Part shown: one piece after another, positions 29,286 to 39,579 of the stretch
Numbering within the stretch: position 1 is the first letter of the stretch
How the letters are laid out: each line of letters begins with the position of its first letter
Source of the DNA: an uncultured Paracoccaceae bacterium
GTDB lineage: Bacteria; Pseudomonadota; Alphaproteobacteria; Rhodobacterales; Rhodobacteraceae
DNA length: 64,000 nucleotides
NCBI GenBank assembly: GCA_947503765.1
Contig: CANNFA010000001.1
Span: 124,001-188,000, forward strand
Direction: 5' to 3'
Translations under genes and position numbers: made by a program
The notes under the pieces: generated by a model
Told to the model about the DNA's origin: nothing
The model's database searches: none
Seen by the model: the letters and a program-made list of their open reading frames with translations, nothing else

Positions 29286-29756
29286 ATGAGCAAGAGCCTG
29301 AAACGTGTGCGCGCGGCGCTGGAGGATGCGGGGCTGACCCCCGACATCCGCGAGGTCGGCCAGTCGCGCACCGCCGCCGAGGCGGCCGAGGCCGCCGCCT
29401 GCCATATCGACCAGATCGTGAAATCCATCGTGTTTCGCGGCGAGGACAGCGGCGCGGCGGTTCTGTTCCTGACCGCCGGCGGCAACCGGGTGGACGCGGC
29501 GCGCGCCGGCGCCGTGGCGGGCGAGCCGCTGGGCAAGGCCGACGCGGCGCTGATCCGCGCGCAGACCGGCTTTGCCATCGGCGGGGTCGCCCCGGTCGGC
29601 CATCTGAACCCGATCCGCACCTGGCTTGATCCGCGCCTGCCCGATTTCGATCTGCTCTGGGCCGCCGCCGGAACGCCGCGCCACATCTTCGCCGTGACGC
29701 CCGCGGATCTGGCGCGCCTGACGGGCGCGCACGCCGCGGAATTCACCGCGCCATAG
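29286..29756 (+). CDS. YbaK/EbsC family protein (Cys-tRNA(Pro)-deacylase-like)
   Basis: 156-residue trans-editing domain. QIVKSIVFRG carries the conserved Lys of YbaK proteins; GEPLGKADAALIRAQTGFAIGGVAPVGH is the characteristic second half. GGAGG is 7 nt before the ATG. Hydrolyses mischarged aminoacyl-tRNA in characterised homologues; specificity within the group (Cys-tRNA-Pro versus Ala-tRNA-Pro) cannot be decided here. Divergent from glnE. Confidence 0.88.
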   Translation: MSKSLKRVRAALEDAGLTPDIREVGQSRTAAEAAEAAACHIDQIVKSIVFRGEDSGAAVLFLTAGGNRVDAARAGAVAGEPLGKADAALIRAQTGFAIGGVAPVGHLNPIRTWLDPRLPDFDLLWAAAGTPRHIFAVTPADLARLTGAHAAEFTAP

Positions 29757-29940
29757 CGCCGTCCGCCGGTTTTCCCGCTGGCCAGGCGAAAGGGTCGAAG
29801 GCGCACCGGGAACCCGGCGCGGATGCGGCCGAGAAGCACGAAGCACCGCGATCCGGCAGTCCAGAATGACACGTTATTACAAGGCCTTGACGCCGCCCGG
29901 TACACCTCCGCACCGGCTCTTCCGGCCATCCGATCCCATC

Positions 29941-29969
29941 TTGACGCCCGCCCCGCGCGCCCGTATCTA
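29941..29969 (+). promoter_or_regulatory. sigma-70-type promoter of the tRNA gene
   Basis: TTGACG (29941-29946) and TATCTA (29964-29969) are 17 bp apart and 11 bp before the tRNA, an unusually clear consensus promoter for this GC-rich sequence. Confidence 0.6.
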
Positions 29970-29980
29970 GGATGCCTGAC

Positions 29981-30054
29981 GCGGGTGTAGCTCAATGGTA
30001 GAGCAGGAGCTTCCCAAGCTTAAGACGAGGGTTCGATTCCCTTCACCCGCTCCA
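29981..30054 (+). tRNA. tRNA-Gly, anticodon CCC
   Basis: Complete cloverleaf with encoded CCA: acceptor GCGGGTG paired with CACCCGC, D arm GCTC/GAGC, anticodon loop TTCCCAA (anticodon CCC reading GGG), T arm GAGGG-TTCGATT-CCCTT, discriminator T then CCA. The anticodon stem has a G-A mismatch at its top pair and a G-T pair. It ends 9 bp before the convergent pgi stop. Confidence 0.95.
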
Positions 30055-30063
30055 GCCCTCCGC

Positions 30064-31668
30064 CTACCCCGCGCCGTGCACGTATTCCACAAGCTGCCGG
30101 GTCGAGCCGTCCTTGCCATCGGCGCCTTGCTCGCCCGCGACGACGGGGCCGAGGGCGGTGGCGAGTTCCTTGCCAAGCTCCACCCCCCATTGATCGAACG
30201 AGTTGATCCCCAGGATCACCCCCTCGACAAACACCCGGTGTTCATAAAGCGCGACGATGCGGCCCAGCATGCGCGGCGTCAGCAGCGGGTAGATCAGCGT
30301 TGTGGACGGGCGGTTCCCCGGAAAGACGCGGTGGCGCGCCTGCCGGTCAAGCTCCGCGCCGTCGAACCTGTCCGCGACGGTGGCGCGCGCCGCGTCCAGA
30401 TCGCGCCCGCGCATCAGCGCCTCGGACTGCGCCAGGCAATTGGCCACCAGCAGCCGGTGCTGATGCGCCAGATCCGGCTCGTGGCCGCGCGCGGCGACCA
30501 TGAATTCGCACGGGATCACCCGCGTGCCCTGGTGGATCAGCTGGTAGAAGGCGTGCTGCCCGTTGGTTCCCGGCTCGCCCCAGACCACGGGGCCTGACGG
30601 GTATGGCAGGGGCGCGCCGTCCATCGACACCGACTTGCCGTTGCTCTCCATCTCCAGCTGTTGCAGGTAGGCGGGCAGCCGTTCGAGCCGCTGGTCATAG
30701 GGCAGCACCGCGCGGGTCGCATGGCCGCAGACCTGGTTGTGCCAGATGCCCACCAGCGCCAGCATCAGCGGCATGTTCGCCGCGCCTTCGGCGGTTCGGA
30801 AATGCGTGTCCATCTCGGCGCCGCCGGCCAGGAATTCGCGGAAGTCTTCGGGGCCGATGGCCAGCATCAGCGACAGCCCGATCGGCCCCCAGACGGAATA
30901 GCGCCCGCCGACCCAATCCTCGAAGCCGAACACGCGCGCCTCGTCGATGCCGAATTCCGCCGTCCGGTCGAGGTTCGAGGACAGGGCCGCGAAATGCCCC
31001 GCCGCCATGTCCCGCCCGCAGGAGGCCGCGATCCAGTCGCGCACGGTATGCGCGTTGGTCATCGTCTCGATCGTGGTGAAGGTCTTGGAGGCGACGATGA
31101 CAAGCGTGGTGGCCGGGTTCAGCCCCGCCAGCACGTCATGCACATGCGCGCCGTCCACGTTCGACACGAAATGACAGCGCGGCCCGTCCGCACAGGGCGA
31201 CAGCGCCCGTACCGCCATGGCCGGGCCAAGATCGGACCCGCCGATGCCGATATTGACCACGTCGGTATAGGCCCGCCCGCCGGGTGCGGTGATCTCGCCC
31301 GACCGGATGCCGGCGGCGAACGCCTCCATCCGGGCCAGGGTGCCGCGCACGCCCGGCATCACGTCCTCGCCGTCCACGATCACCGTGCCGTCAAGATTGC
31401 GCAAAGCGGTGTGCAGAACCGCCCTGCCCTCGGTCTCGTTGATCTTCTCGCCCGCGAACATGGCCGCGCGCCGTTCGGCCACGCCGCGCGCATCCGCGAG
31501 CGCCAGCAGCGCGTCGCGCGCCGCGTCGTCCAGCGCGGTCTTGGAATAGTCCAGCAGCATGTCGCCCTGGCGCACGGAAAACGCCTCGGCCCGGCCGGGC
31601 GCGTCGAACAGCGACAGGATCGGGCGATCCGCAAGCCGCGCGTGATGGGATTTCAGGTCGTCGAACAT
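30064..31668 (-). CDS. pgi: glucose-6-phosphate isomerase
   Basis: Interconverts glucose 6-phosphate and fructose 6-phosphate. 534 residues with [11 protein letters not shown], the SIS-domain SKTFTTIET phosphate-binding loop, [12 protein letters not shown] and the C-terminal [17 protein letters not shown] signature ([18 protein letters not shown]). Last gene of zwf-pgl-pgi; the ATG is 4 nt after the pgl stop. Confidence 0.96.
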   Translation of the reverse strand: MFDDLKSHHARLADRPILSLFDAPGRAEAFSVRQGDMLLDYSKTALDDAARDALLALADARGVAERRAAMFAGEKINETEGRAVLHTALRNLDGTVIVDGEDVMPGVRGTLARMEAFAAGIRSGEITAPGGRAYTDVVNIGIGGSDLGPAMAVRALSPCADGPRCHFVSNVDGAHVHDVLAGLNPATTLVIVASKTFTTIETMTNAHTVRDWIAASCGRDMAAGHFAALSSNLDRTAEFGIDEARVFGFEDWVGGRYSVWGPIGLSLMLAIGPEDFREFLAGGAEMDTHFRTAEGAANMPLMLALVGIWHNQVCGHATRAVLPYDQRLERLPAYLQQLEMESNGKSVSMDGAPLPYPSGPVVWGEPGTNGQHAFYQLIHQGTRVIPCEFMVAARGHEPDLAHQHRLLVANCLAQSEALMRGRDLDAARATVADRFDGAELDRQARHRVFPGNRPSTTLIYPLLTPRMLGRIVALYEHRVFVEGVILGINSFDQWGVELGKELATALGPVVAGEQGADGKDGSTRQLVEYVHGAG

Positions 31669-31672
31669 GGCA

Positions 31673-32347
31673 TTACTCCGCCCAGTGGACCGCCGCGTCG
31701 CGCAGCACCGCGCAGATCGGGGCCTGCGCCGGATCGTTCAGCTTCCGCGCCCGGTCCAGCGCGGCGCGCTTGTCGGGACCGGTGATCAGGACATGCGTGC
31801 TCAGCGCCGTCTTCAGGGCAGGCGCCGTCAGGGTGACGCGCGGCTCGGGCTGGCCGCCGGGCCGCATCGCGGCGGCAGGCGGCGCGTCCGCGGCCAGTGC
31901 CTGCGCCAGCCCCTCGGCGCCGGGAAACAGCGACGCGGTGTGCATGTCGTCGCCCATGCCCAACACCAGCACGGTGATCGGCAGCGCGTCCGATACCGCG
32001 GCGGCGATCTCGTCCAGCCGGTCCTCGGGCGCGTCGCCCGGCATGTAGAGCGGCACGAAGCGCGCCGCCGCCGCGGAGCCGGTCAACAGCCGCTCGCGGA
32101 TCAGCCGCGCGTTGGAGCGGTCCGAGGTTTCGGGCACCCACCGCTCGTCGGTCGGCAGCACGGTGACATTCGCCCAGTCGAGCCGCGCGGCCGCCAGCAC
32201 ATCGAAGATCGGCCCCGGCGTCGTGCCCCCCGGCACTGCCAGCGTGGCCGACCCGTGGCGCGCGATATGGCCCTTGAGGTCGCTCGTGATCCGGTCGGCC
32301 AGCGCCATGAACATCAGATCGCGGTCAGGGTATTCGGTCAGGTTCAT
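31673..32347 (-). CDS. pgl: 6-phosphogluconolactonase
   Basis: DevB-type lactonase, 224 residues: [23 protein letters not shown] (catalytic DER) and [17 protein letters not shown]. The usual family wording in the last block is GxGxDGHTAS; here DDMHTAS keeps the His. ATG overlaps the zwf stop (ATGA), so the two are translationally coupled. Confidence 0.95.
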   Translation of the reverse strand: MNLTEYPDRDLMFMALADRITSDLKGHIARHGSATLAVPGGTTPGPIFDVLAAARLDWANVTVLPTDERWVPETSDRSNARLIRERLLTGSAAAARFVPLYMPGDAPEDRLDEIAAAVSDALPITVLVLGMGDDMHTASLFPGAEGLAQALAADAPPAAAMRPGGQPEPRVTLTAPALKTALSTHVLITGPDKRAALDRARKLNDPAQAPICAVLRDAAVHWAE

Positions 32348-33801
32348 TCTTCTATATCCCGCCAGCGGCGTCCTTCGCGGTACATCAGCATCAACGATTC
32401 CTCCGGTCCCGCGGTTCCCGGCTGGTACAGCTGCGGCCGGTCGCCGTCCTCTTCCCATCTGGCGACGATCGGATCGACCCAGCCCCAGGCCGCCTCGACC
32501 TCGTCGCCGCGCATGAACAGGGTCTGGTCGCCGCGGATCACGTCCATGATCAGCCGCTCGTAGGCGTCGGGCACCTCGGCGGCCTCTTCGCCCAGCGCCT
32601 CGGCGAAGGACATGTCCAGCGGCACCTCGATCAGCCGCATCCCGCCCGGCCCCGGCTCCTTTATGGTGACCCGCAGGTTCATCCCCTCGTTGGGTTGCAG
32701 GCGGATCACCAGCACGTTGCCGCGCCGCTCGTTCGCCTTGTGCCCGAAGATCGAATGCGGCGGATGCTTGAACACCACCGCGATCTCGCTGGCCCGCGCC
32801 TTGAGCCGCTTGCCGGTGCGCACGTAGATCGGCGTGCCCTTCCAGCGCCAGTTGGAGATGTGCAGCTTCATCGCGATGAAGCTTTCGGTGGTGGACTTCT
32901 CGTCGCCGACATCGACCGCATAGCTGTCGATCCCTTCGGCGCCGGTATACTGGCCGCGCACGATGTCCTCGGGCTGCGCCGGGTCCAGCGCGCGGATCAC
33001 CTTGAGCTTCTCGTCGCGCACCGCGTCCGGCTCGAAATGGTGCGGCGGCTCCATCGCCATCAGGCACAGAAGCTGCATCAGGTGGTTCTGCATCATGTCG
33101 CGCATCGCGCCGGCACGGTCGTAATAGGTGCCGCGCCCGGCGACGCCGACGGTTTCGGCCACGGTGACCTGGATGTGGTCGATGTAAAGCGCGTTCCACA
33201 GCGGCTCGAACAGGATGTTGCCGAACCGGACGGCCATCAGGTTCTGCACGGTTTCCTTGCCGAGGTAATGGTCGATCCGGTAAATCTGTTTCTCGGCGAA
33301 GTAGCGGCGCAGCGTCGCGTTCAGATCCTGCGCGCTGCCCAGATCGTGGCCGAACGGCTTTTCCACCACGATGCGGGTGTCGTCGCCGGCCATCTTGTGG
33401 CCATGCAGACGCTCCGCCAGATCGCCGAACAGGCGCGGCGCGACGGAAAAGTAATAGGCGTGGATCACGCCGTCGCGGATCTTGCCGGCCAGTTCGGGCC
33501 AGCCGCGCTCGCCCGTCGCATCGACCGCCACGAAGCTCAGAAGCTTGAGGAACCCCTCGATCTTCTCGGCATCGTCGCCGCCCTCGATCGCGAATTCCTC
33601 GATCGCCTCGCGGATGGTGGCGCGATATTCCTCGTCGGGCATGTCATGGCGCGACGCGCCGACGATGCGCGCCTCCTCGGGCAGCTGGCCGGCCCAGTAA
33701 CGCCGGTAGAGGCCGGGCAGGATCTTGCGCATGGCAAGATCGCCGGTGCCGCCGAAGATCACCAGATCGAACGGTTCCACCGGAATGACTCGCGATACCA
33801 T
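32344..33801 (-). CDS. zwf: glucose-6-phosphate 1-dehydrogenase
   Basis: First enzyme of the oxidative pentose phosphate and Entner-Doudoroff routes, 485 residues. N-terminal FGGTGDLAMRKILPGLY nucleotide fold, catalytic RIDHYLGKETVQNLMA (His/Lys) and VEKPFGHDL. AAAGGA is 6 nt before the ATG. A perfect palindrome GTTAGCGCTAAC lies 34 bp upstream, suggesting LacI-type control of the whole zwf-pgl-pgi operon. Confidence 0.97.
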   Translation of the reverse strand: MVSRVIPVEPFDLVIFGGTGDLAMRKILPGLYRRYWAGQLPEEARIVGASRHDMPDEEYRATIREAIEEFAIEGGDDAEKIEGFLKLLSFVAVDATGERGWPELAGKIRDGVIHAYYFSVAPRLFGDLAERLHGHKMAGDDTRIVVEKPFGHDLGSAQDLNATLRRYFAEKQIYRIDHYLGKETVQNLMAVRFGNILFEPLWNALYIDHIQVTVAETVGVAGRGTYYDRAGAMRDMMQNHLMQLLCLMAMEPPHHFEPDAVRDEKLKVIRALDPAQPEDIVRGQYTGAEGIDSYAVDVGDEKSTTESFIAMKLHISNWRWKGTPIYVRTGKRLKARASEIAVVFKHPPHSIFGHKANERRGNVLVIRLQPNEGMNLRVTIKEPGPGGMRLIEVPLDMSFAEALGEEAAEVPDAYERLIMDVIRGDQTLFMRGDEVEAAWGWVDPIVARWEEDGDRPQLYQPGTAGPEESLMLMYREGRRWRDIEE

Positions 33802-33834
33802 GGGGGTCCTTTCGGTTCGGGCTTGCCCGGATCA

Positions 33835-33846
33835 GTTAGCGCTAAC
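33835..33846. promoter_or_regulatory. LacI-type operator-like palindrome upstream of zwf
   Basis: GTTAGCGCTAAC is a perfect 12-bp palindrome with the central CG typical of LacI/GalR-family operators. It is 34 bp before the zwf start codon, where a repressor would block the promoter. No LacI-family gene is in the window. Confidence 0.55.
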
Positions 33847-33990
33847 GGGGGTCGATTTACCACATACCCACCGGAAGTCTAGCGCACAACGCGCGCATCA
33901 CAACACCGCCGCGCCCGGCAGCGCGGGTTTTCATGCACCGCCCCCGCACGCAGCGCCCAGCGGCAAGGGGCGCGGCCCGCCCCGCGCCCG

Positions 33991-34848
33991 CTATACCCCC
34001 ATCGCCCGGAACACCCCCGGCAGCATGTCCGGCAGGTCTTCGGCGATCAGGCCGGGGCCGAAGGCGCGCGCCGCGTCGGCATGCAGGCAGATCGCGGTCT
34101 CGGACGCCCGCATCGGGGCAAAGCCGCGCGCAACCAGCCCCGCGATGAGGCCAGCCAGCACATCGCCCGCCCCGGCCGTGGCCAGCCAGGGCGCGGCACG
34201 CGTGCCGGTGGCGCTATGGATCGCGGCGGCGCCGGACGGATCGGCAAGGACCGTCTCCGGCCCCTTGAGCAGAACGGTACAGCCGGCACGGGCGGCGGCG
34301 GCGCGCACGGCATCCGCCCGGCCACCCGTGTCCAGCCTGTCCGCCAGATCGCCGAAAAGCCGCGCGAATTCACCGCCATGCGGCGTCAGTACACAGCCAT
34401 CGTGCAACCGCGCGAACAGGCCCGGATCCGTGCCCAGCAGCGTCAGCGCGTCGGCGTCCAGCACCGCGCCGCGCCGTGCGTCCAGCGCCGCCGCCACCAG
34501 CGCGCCCTCGCGCGGGCCAAGGCCCAGCCCCGGCCCGAGGCACAGCGCGTTCAGGCGCGCATCCTCCAGCATCGCGGCCAGCGCATCCGCGTCCTTGACG
34601 GCGCGCAGCATCACCGCGTCCAGCCGCGCCGCGTTTTCCTGAAGCGCCGCTGGCGGGCAGCCCAGCGTCACCAGCCCGGCCCCGACCCGCAACGCGCCCC
34701 GCGCCGCCATCCGCGCCGCCCCGCCGCGCCCGCAGCCCCCCGCGAGGATCAGCGCATGGCCGTGGCCGTATTTGTGCGCCTGAACGGGTTTGCGCAGGCT
34801 TTCCGCCATGGCGGGGGTGGCGGCGATCTGGCGCGGTGTCGCTTGCAT
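33991..34848 (-). CDS. nnrD: ADP-dependent NAD(P)H-hydrate dehydratase
   Basis: Repairs hydrated NAD(P)H. 285 residues, ribokinase-like fold: HALILAGGCGRGGAARMAARGALRVGAGL, LTPHGGEFARLF and WLATAGAGDVLAGLIAGLVA. It has its own GGAGG 5 nt before the ATG and lies 38 bp after nnrE in a different frame; in many bacteria the two are one protein. Confidence 0.92.
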   Translation of the reverse strand: MQATPRQIAATPAMAESLRKPVQAHKYGHGHALILAGGCGRGGAARMAARGALRVGAGLVTLGCPPAALQENAARLDAVMLRAVKDADALAAMLEDARLNALCLGPGLGLGPREGALVAAALDARRGAVLDADALTLLGTDPGLFARLHDGCVLTPHGGEFARLFGDLADRLDTGGRADAVRAAAARAGCTVLLKGPETVLADPSGAAAIHSATGTRAAPWLATAGAGDVLAGLIAGLVARGFAPMRASETAICLHADAARAFGPGLIAEDLPDMLPGVFRAMGV

Positions 34849-34886
34849 TCAGACCTCCGGCGGGCGCATCTGGAACGGAAAGGCGG

Positions 34887-35522
34887 TCACAGGCCGATAT
34901 CCACCACGGCCACCTTGCCGCAGACATCCGGCCCCTGCCCTTCGCCGTGGCCGATCTTGCGGGCGTGGAAGGTGGCCGTCAGATCGGCCCTGAGCGCGGC
35001 GGGGTAAAGCCGGCCGTCATCGCTGCCCAGCCCGGTCGGGATGTCGACCGCCAGCACCCGCGCAGGCTGTGCGTCCAGCAGCGGGACGATCTCGGCGGGC
35101 AGGTCGCGGGCAAGGCCGGTGCCGAACAGCGCATCGACGACAAGGTCGGTTGGCGCGCGCAGCGCGGCCTGCACCGCGGCGGCGTCCCAGCTTTCGACCG
35201 GCACGCGCCCCTCTAGCGCGGCGTGGTTGGCCGCGGCATCGGGCGGCAGGCGGCCCGCGTCGCCGTAAAGGAAGACGCGCAGATCCCAGCCGCGCTCCAA
35301 CAGCAGGCGGGCGATCACGAAACCGTCGCCGCCGTTATTGCCCGGCCCGCACAGCACCGCCGCGCGGTGCGCCCCCGCCGCGAGTTCCGGCCATTCGGCC
35401 AGCGCGGCGTCCAGCGCGCCCCGGCCCGCACGCTCCATCAACGTGCGGCCGGTGACCGTGCCGGCGCCGATCGCCGCCTGTTCGATCGCGCGCATCCGCC
35501 CCGCCGTCAAAGCCTCGGTCAT
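34887..35522 (-). CDS. nnrE: NAD(P)H-hydrate epimerase
   Basis: YjeF N-terminal domain as a separate 211-residue protein: RTLMERAGRGALDA, CGPGNNGGDGFVIARLL, VDALFGTGLARDL and the DIPTGLGSDDG block, ending VAVVDIGL. Interconverts R and S NADHX so that NnrD can dehydrate all of it. ATG at 35522. Divergent from glnB (175 bp between starts). Confidence 0.92.
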   Translation of the reverse strand: MTEALTAGRMRAIEQAAIGAGTVTGRTLMERAGRGALDAALAEWPELAAGAHRAAVLCGPGNNGGDGFVIARLLLERGWDLRVFLYGDAGRLPPDAAANHAALEGRVPVESWDAAAVQAALRAPTDLVVDALFGTGLARDLPAEIVPLLDAQPARVLAVDIPTGLGSDDGRLYPAALRADLTATFHARKIGHGEGQGPDVCGKVAVVDIGL

Positions 35523-35622
35523 GCCGTCCGCCTTTCGCCGTTCACAAACCGCCCATGTTTCGGGCATCATGCCCAAAAAACAGGCATCCGCCCCGAAATC
35601 GGCGGTATCGCCCCCACTCTAG

Positions 35623-36036
<414 letters not shown>

Positions 36037-36085
36037 CCCGAACCGCGCGCATCGGCCGGCACCATACAAGAAGGACAGACCCCCA

Positions 36086-37492
36086 ATGAGCAAGACCGAC
36101 TTTCTGACCACCCTGCGCGAGGAGGAGGTCGAATATGTCGACATCCGCTTCACCGATCCGCGCGGCACGTTGCAGCACATCACCGTCACCGCCGACCTGG
36201 TGGACGAGGATTTCCTTGACGAGGGGCTGCTCTTCGACGGCTCCTCCATCGCCGGGTGGAAGTCGATCGACCAATCCGACATGAAGCTGATGCCGGATGT
36301 CGGCACCGCCTATCTGGACCCGTTCTTTGCCGAAAAGACGATGTGCGTGCATTGCACCGTGCTGGAGCCCGACACGAACGAGCCCTACAACCGCGACCCG
36401 CGCGGCACCGCGCAGCTGGCCGAGGCGTATCTGCGATCGACGGGCATCGGCGACACCTCGTACTGGGGGCCGGAGGCCGAGTTCTTCCTGTTCGACGATG
36501 TCCGCTACTCGGTGGCGATGAACAAGGTCAGCTACGAGGTCGACGCGCGCGACGGCGCCTGGAACACCGATACCGAATACGAGATGGGCAATTCCGGCCA
36601 TCGCCCCGGCATCAAGGGCGGCTACTTTCCGGTGCCCCCGGTCGATGACGGCCAGGACATCCGCGGCGAGATGCTGTCGACCATGAAGCGCATCGGCCTG
36701 AAGGTGGACAAGCACCACCACGAGGTCGCGTCCTGCCAGCACGAGTTGGGGCTGATCTTCGGCACCCTGACCGAGCAGGCCGACCATTTGCAGAAATACA
36801 AGTACGTCATCCGAAACGTCGCCCATGCCTACGGAAAATCGGCAACATTCATGCCGAAACCCATCGCCGGAGACAACGGCACGGGCATGCACGTCAACAT
36901 GTCGATCTGGACGGACGGCAAGCCGCTATTCGCCGGCGACAAGTACGCCGATCTTTCGGACGAGGCGCTGTGGTTCATCGGCGGGATCCTCAAACACGCC
37001 AAGGCGCTGAACGCCTTCACCAACCCGTCCACCAACAGCTACAAGCGGCTGATCCCCGGCTTCGAGGCGCCGGTGCTGCGGGCCTATTCGGCGCGCAACC
37101 GGTCGGGCTGCGTGCGCATCCCGTGGTCGGAATCGCCCAAGGGCAAGCGGGTCGAGGCGCGCTTTCCCGACCCCGCGGCCAACCCCTATCTGTGCTTCGC
37201 CGCGCTGCTGATGGCCGGGATCGACGGGATTCGCGGCAAGATCGACCCCGGCCCGGCGATGGACAAGGATCTTTACGACCTGCCCGCCGAGGAATTGGCC
37301 GATGTGCCCACGGTCTGCGCCAGCCTGCGCGAGGCGATGGACGAGCTGGAAAAGGACATGGATTTCCTGCTGGCCGGCGACGTGTTCACCCGCGACCAGA
37401 TCGAGGGGTACATGGCGTTGAAATGGGAAGAGATCTACGCCTTCGAGCACACCCCGCACCCGGTGGAGTTCAAGATGTACTACAGCTGCTGA
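36086..37492 (+). CDS. glnA: glutamine synthetase type I
   Basis: Makes glutamine from glutamate, ammonia and ATP. 468 residues: DGSSIAGW, EAEFFLFDD (Glu of metal site), KHHHEVASCQHELG, MPKPIAGDNGTGMHVNMS, NPSTNSYKRLIPGFEAP and adenylylation site Tyr397 (DKDLYDLPAEE), so it is the GlnE-regulated I-beta type. AAGGA lies 12 nt before the ATG. Partner genes glnB and glnE are in the same window. Confidence 0.97.
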   Translation: MSKTDFLTTLREEEVEYVDIRFTDPRGTLQHITVTADLVDEDFLDEGLLFDGSSIAGWKSIDQSDMKLMPDVGTAYLDPFFAEKTMCVHCTVLEPDTNEPYNRDPRGTAQLAEAYLRSTGIGDTSYWGPEAEFFLFDDVRYSVAMNKVSYEVDARDGAWNTDTEYEMGNSGHRPGIKGGYFPVPPVDDGQDIRGEMLSTMKRIGLKVDKHHHEVASCQHELGLIFGTLTEQADHLQKYKYVIRNVAHAYGKSATFMPKPIAGDNGTGMHVNMSIWTDGKPLFAGDKYADLSDEALWFIGGILKHAKALNAFTNPSTNSYKRLIPGFEAPVLRAYSARNRSGCVRIPWSESPKGKRVEARFPDPAANPYLCFAALLMAGIDGIRGKIDPGPAMDKDLYDLPAEELADVPTVCASLREAMDELEKDMDFLLAGDVFTRDQIEGYMALKWEEIYAFEHTPHPVEFKMYYSC

Positions 37493-37696
37493 GGGCATGT
37501 TCGGGCGGGGAGATGCGCGGCGCGCTTCCTGCCCGTCGTCTCGCCCGATCTCGCGGCGCTAGCATCGGGCGCAAAGGCGGCGGCAACGGCAAGCGGCATA
37601 TTTCGCCGCCAAGCCGGGCCGCGCAATGCGGGCCACGAACGCCTCTCGGGCGCCCGGGCGGATAGGTGACCGGCCGCTCGGTGCAACCGGCCCGTG

Positions 37697-38080
37697 CTAC
37701 CCTGCGGCGGAGGCGAACACCACCAGCAGGTCAAGTTCCAGGAACAGCAGGACCATGATCGCGTTCAGCGCCCAAGCCACTGTCAGGAACCGCGCCAGGA
37801 TCTGCCAGAGCGTTTCCGCCGGCTCCGAACAGCGCCAGATCGACACCACGATCCAGACGGTGAACAGCGCGAAGGCGACCAGCAGGATCTGCTCGGCCAG
37901 GGTCTGCCCGGAATAGACCGCCATCCCGAACAGCGCGATCAGGATCAGGCTGGGCAGCACGCCGCCAAGCCAGAACACCGGCGCCAGTCGCGCCTCGCCG
38001 TGCCATGCCCGGATGATCGGCCCGAAATACTGCGCCACCCAGGCGGGCGTGGCGTTTCCGGATTGAAGCTGTTGGTTCAT
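37697..38080 (-). CDS. small integral membrane protein of unknown function
   Basis: 127 residues with three predicted membrane helices (FWLGGVLPSLILIALFGMAVY; EQILLVAFALFTVWIVVSI; LTVAWALNAIMVLLFLEL). WRCSEPAETLWQILARF lies in the second loop. It follows the TDT transporter gene on the same strand after 61 bp and may be an accessory subunit; no functional motif seen. Confidence 0.65.
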   Translation of the reverse strand: MNQQLQSGNATPAWVAQYFGPIIRAWHGEARLAPVFWLGGVLPSLILIALFGMAVYSGQTLAEQILLVAFALFTVWIVVSIWRCSEPAETLWQILARFLTVAWALNAIMVLLFLELDLLVVFASAAG

Positions 38081-38141
38081 GAAGACACATCCTTCCTTTT
38101 AAGGAACGCCGGCCCCGCCGGACTTGTTCCAGGCACCGCCC

Positions 38142-39230
38142 TCATGCCGCCCTCTCGGGCCGAAGCAGCGACACCAGGTAGCCCAGGAACGCCACCGCCC
38201 ACGCGGCCAGCGCAATCCAGGCAAACGCCCCCGGCAGGGCATCGAGAAAGTCGAAATCCAGCGCTCTGGCCATCTGGAACGTGCAGACCGCGTACATGCC
38301 AAGCGGAAAGACGGCTCCCCAATACAGGGGATCGTAGGCCAGCGGGAACCTTTTGTAAACGTGCCGCCAGACGCCCAGGATCAACAGCATCGGGATCCAC
38401 CAGGTGCCGGTCGCCCAGTAGAACACCGTGAATCCCTTCATGAAGGGCACGATCGAATGCAGGAACGGCGCGTCTTCCGAGTTGATGATCAGCAGCGATC
38501 CGGCCAGCGTCGAGATCGCCATCGCCCCCATGTTGATCCAGTAGGGCGGCGACAGATCCCCCGGGGAGAAGCGGAAGAACGTGTAGCGGTAGAAGATCAG
38601 CGACATCATCCAGATGTACAGCATCCCGCCCCACAGCCACATCGACAGCGCGAGGAAGTTCAGATCCAGCCGGTAGGGCTGGTCGATGCGGACCGCCAGC
38701 AGCGCGGCGAGCACGGCGATGGACTGCGTGGCGACCACCGCCAGCAGCCAGGCACCGCTGATGCCGCGGTCGAGGGATGGCTTGTCCTCCTTGACGGTAA
38801 GCGCAGTGAAGATCGTGTAGGTCAGCCCGACCCACAGGATCAGGGCGACGAACCACAGCACGAACCCGACGATGTCGATCCGCGCGATGATCACGAATTC
38901 GCTGCCCAGGATGCTGGACGCGGCCACCATGGTGAAAAAGCCGGGGCCGCGCATGTGGTCGATCAGGTCGGCGAAGACCCGGCGGGGGTGGCGCACGATG
39001 CGCAGGATCGTCAGCCCCCACAGGATCGCATAGGCGGCGCCGGCAATGGCGAACAGCCCCCAGGCGATCAGCGGCAGGCCGATCTGGTTGGCGGCCAGCG
39101 ACACGATGCCGGTGGCCATCACCATGCCGAAATAGGCCGGCGACAGCATTTCGAGATCGGGACGCAGCAGCCGGGCGGCCGTGGACGCGGCAAGCGATCT
39201 TTCTGGTGCGTTGTCTTCTGCGGCGGGCAT
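38142..39230 (-). CDS. TDT family (TehA/Mae1-like) transporter
   Basis: 362-residue membrane protein with about ten helices; LSPAYFGMVMATGIVSL at the start of helix 1 and LWGGMLYIWMMSLIFYRY later are typical of the tellurite-resistance/dicarboxylate transporter family, which also includes sulfite exporters and SLAC1-type anion channels. ATG at 39230 is a context choice; the upstream frame continues without a good ribosome site. Substrate not decidable. Confidence 0.82.
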   Translation of the reverse strand: MPAAEDNAPERSLAASTAARLLRPDLEMLSPAYFGMVMATGIVSLAANQIGLPLIAWGLFAIAGAAYAILWGLTILRIVRHPRRVFADLIDHMRGPGFFTMVAASSILGSEFVIIARIDIVGFVLWFVALILWVGLTYTIFTALTVKEDKPSLDRGISGAWLLAVVATQSIAVLAALLAVRIDQPYRLDLNFLALSMWLWGGMLYIWMMSLIFYRYTFFRFSPGDLSPPYWINMGAMAISTLAGSLLIINSEDAPFLHSIVPFMKGFTVFYWATGTWWIPMLLILGVWRHVYKRFPLAYDPLYWGAVFPLGMYAVCTFQMARALDFDFLDALPGAFAWIALAAWAVAFLGYLVSLLRPERAA

Positions 39231-39579
39231 GGGCCATCCCGGAGGTTTCGGGCCAAGTATTCGCCCGCCCCGAAGACGGTGCAAGGGGTGCGATGGGCGG
39301 GTGCCGGGAATCGGCGCATTCGCCGCACCGGCCGGCCCCGATGAACAATGAGGCGGCGCAATTCGGTTTGTCGCGGGCATTTTCCGCCACAATTCAACCG
39401 GAACGAGAGCTTTCTGCCCGATTTCTGCCGCAATTCTGCGCGGTTTCGGCCTGAAACCAATGATTTACAGCGAAACTCAGCCGAATGCGGGCGTTAACGA
39501 TAATTTATCCCCCGTCATGTTCACTGGAAGGGCATAAGAATCATCACTAGGCTACGGCCTCGGAGAAGGGGCAAATGAC
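39231..39579. other. 349-bp intergenic region, locally AT-rich towards its right end
   Basis: Divergent region between the TDT transporter gene and the small membrane-peptide gene. The right half contains AT-rich patches (ACGATAATTTATCC near 39497-39510) that could hold promoters; I find no palindromic operator or conserved coding frame. Confidence 0.4.

Noticed and set aside
29757-29940. Additional gene between ybaK and the tRNA
   Set aside because: No frame with a ribosome site or plausible composition; only the tRNA promoter is supported.
37493-37696. Gene or terminator in the gap after glnA
   Set aside because: Frames present are short and compositionally unlike genes, and no clear stem with a T-run was found.
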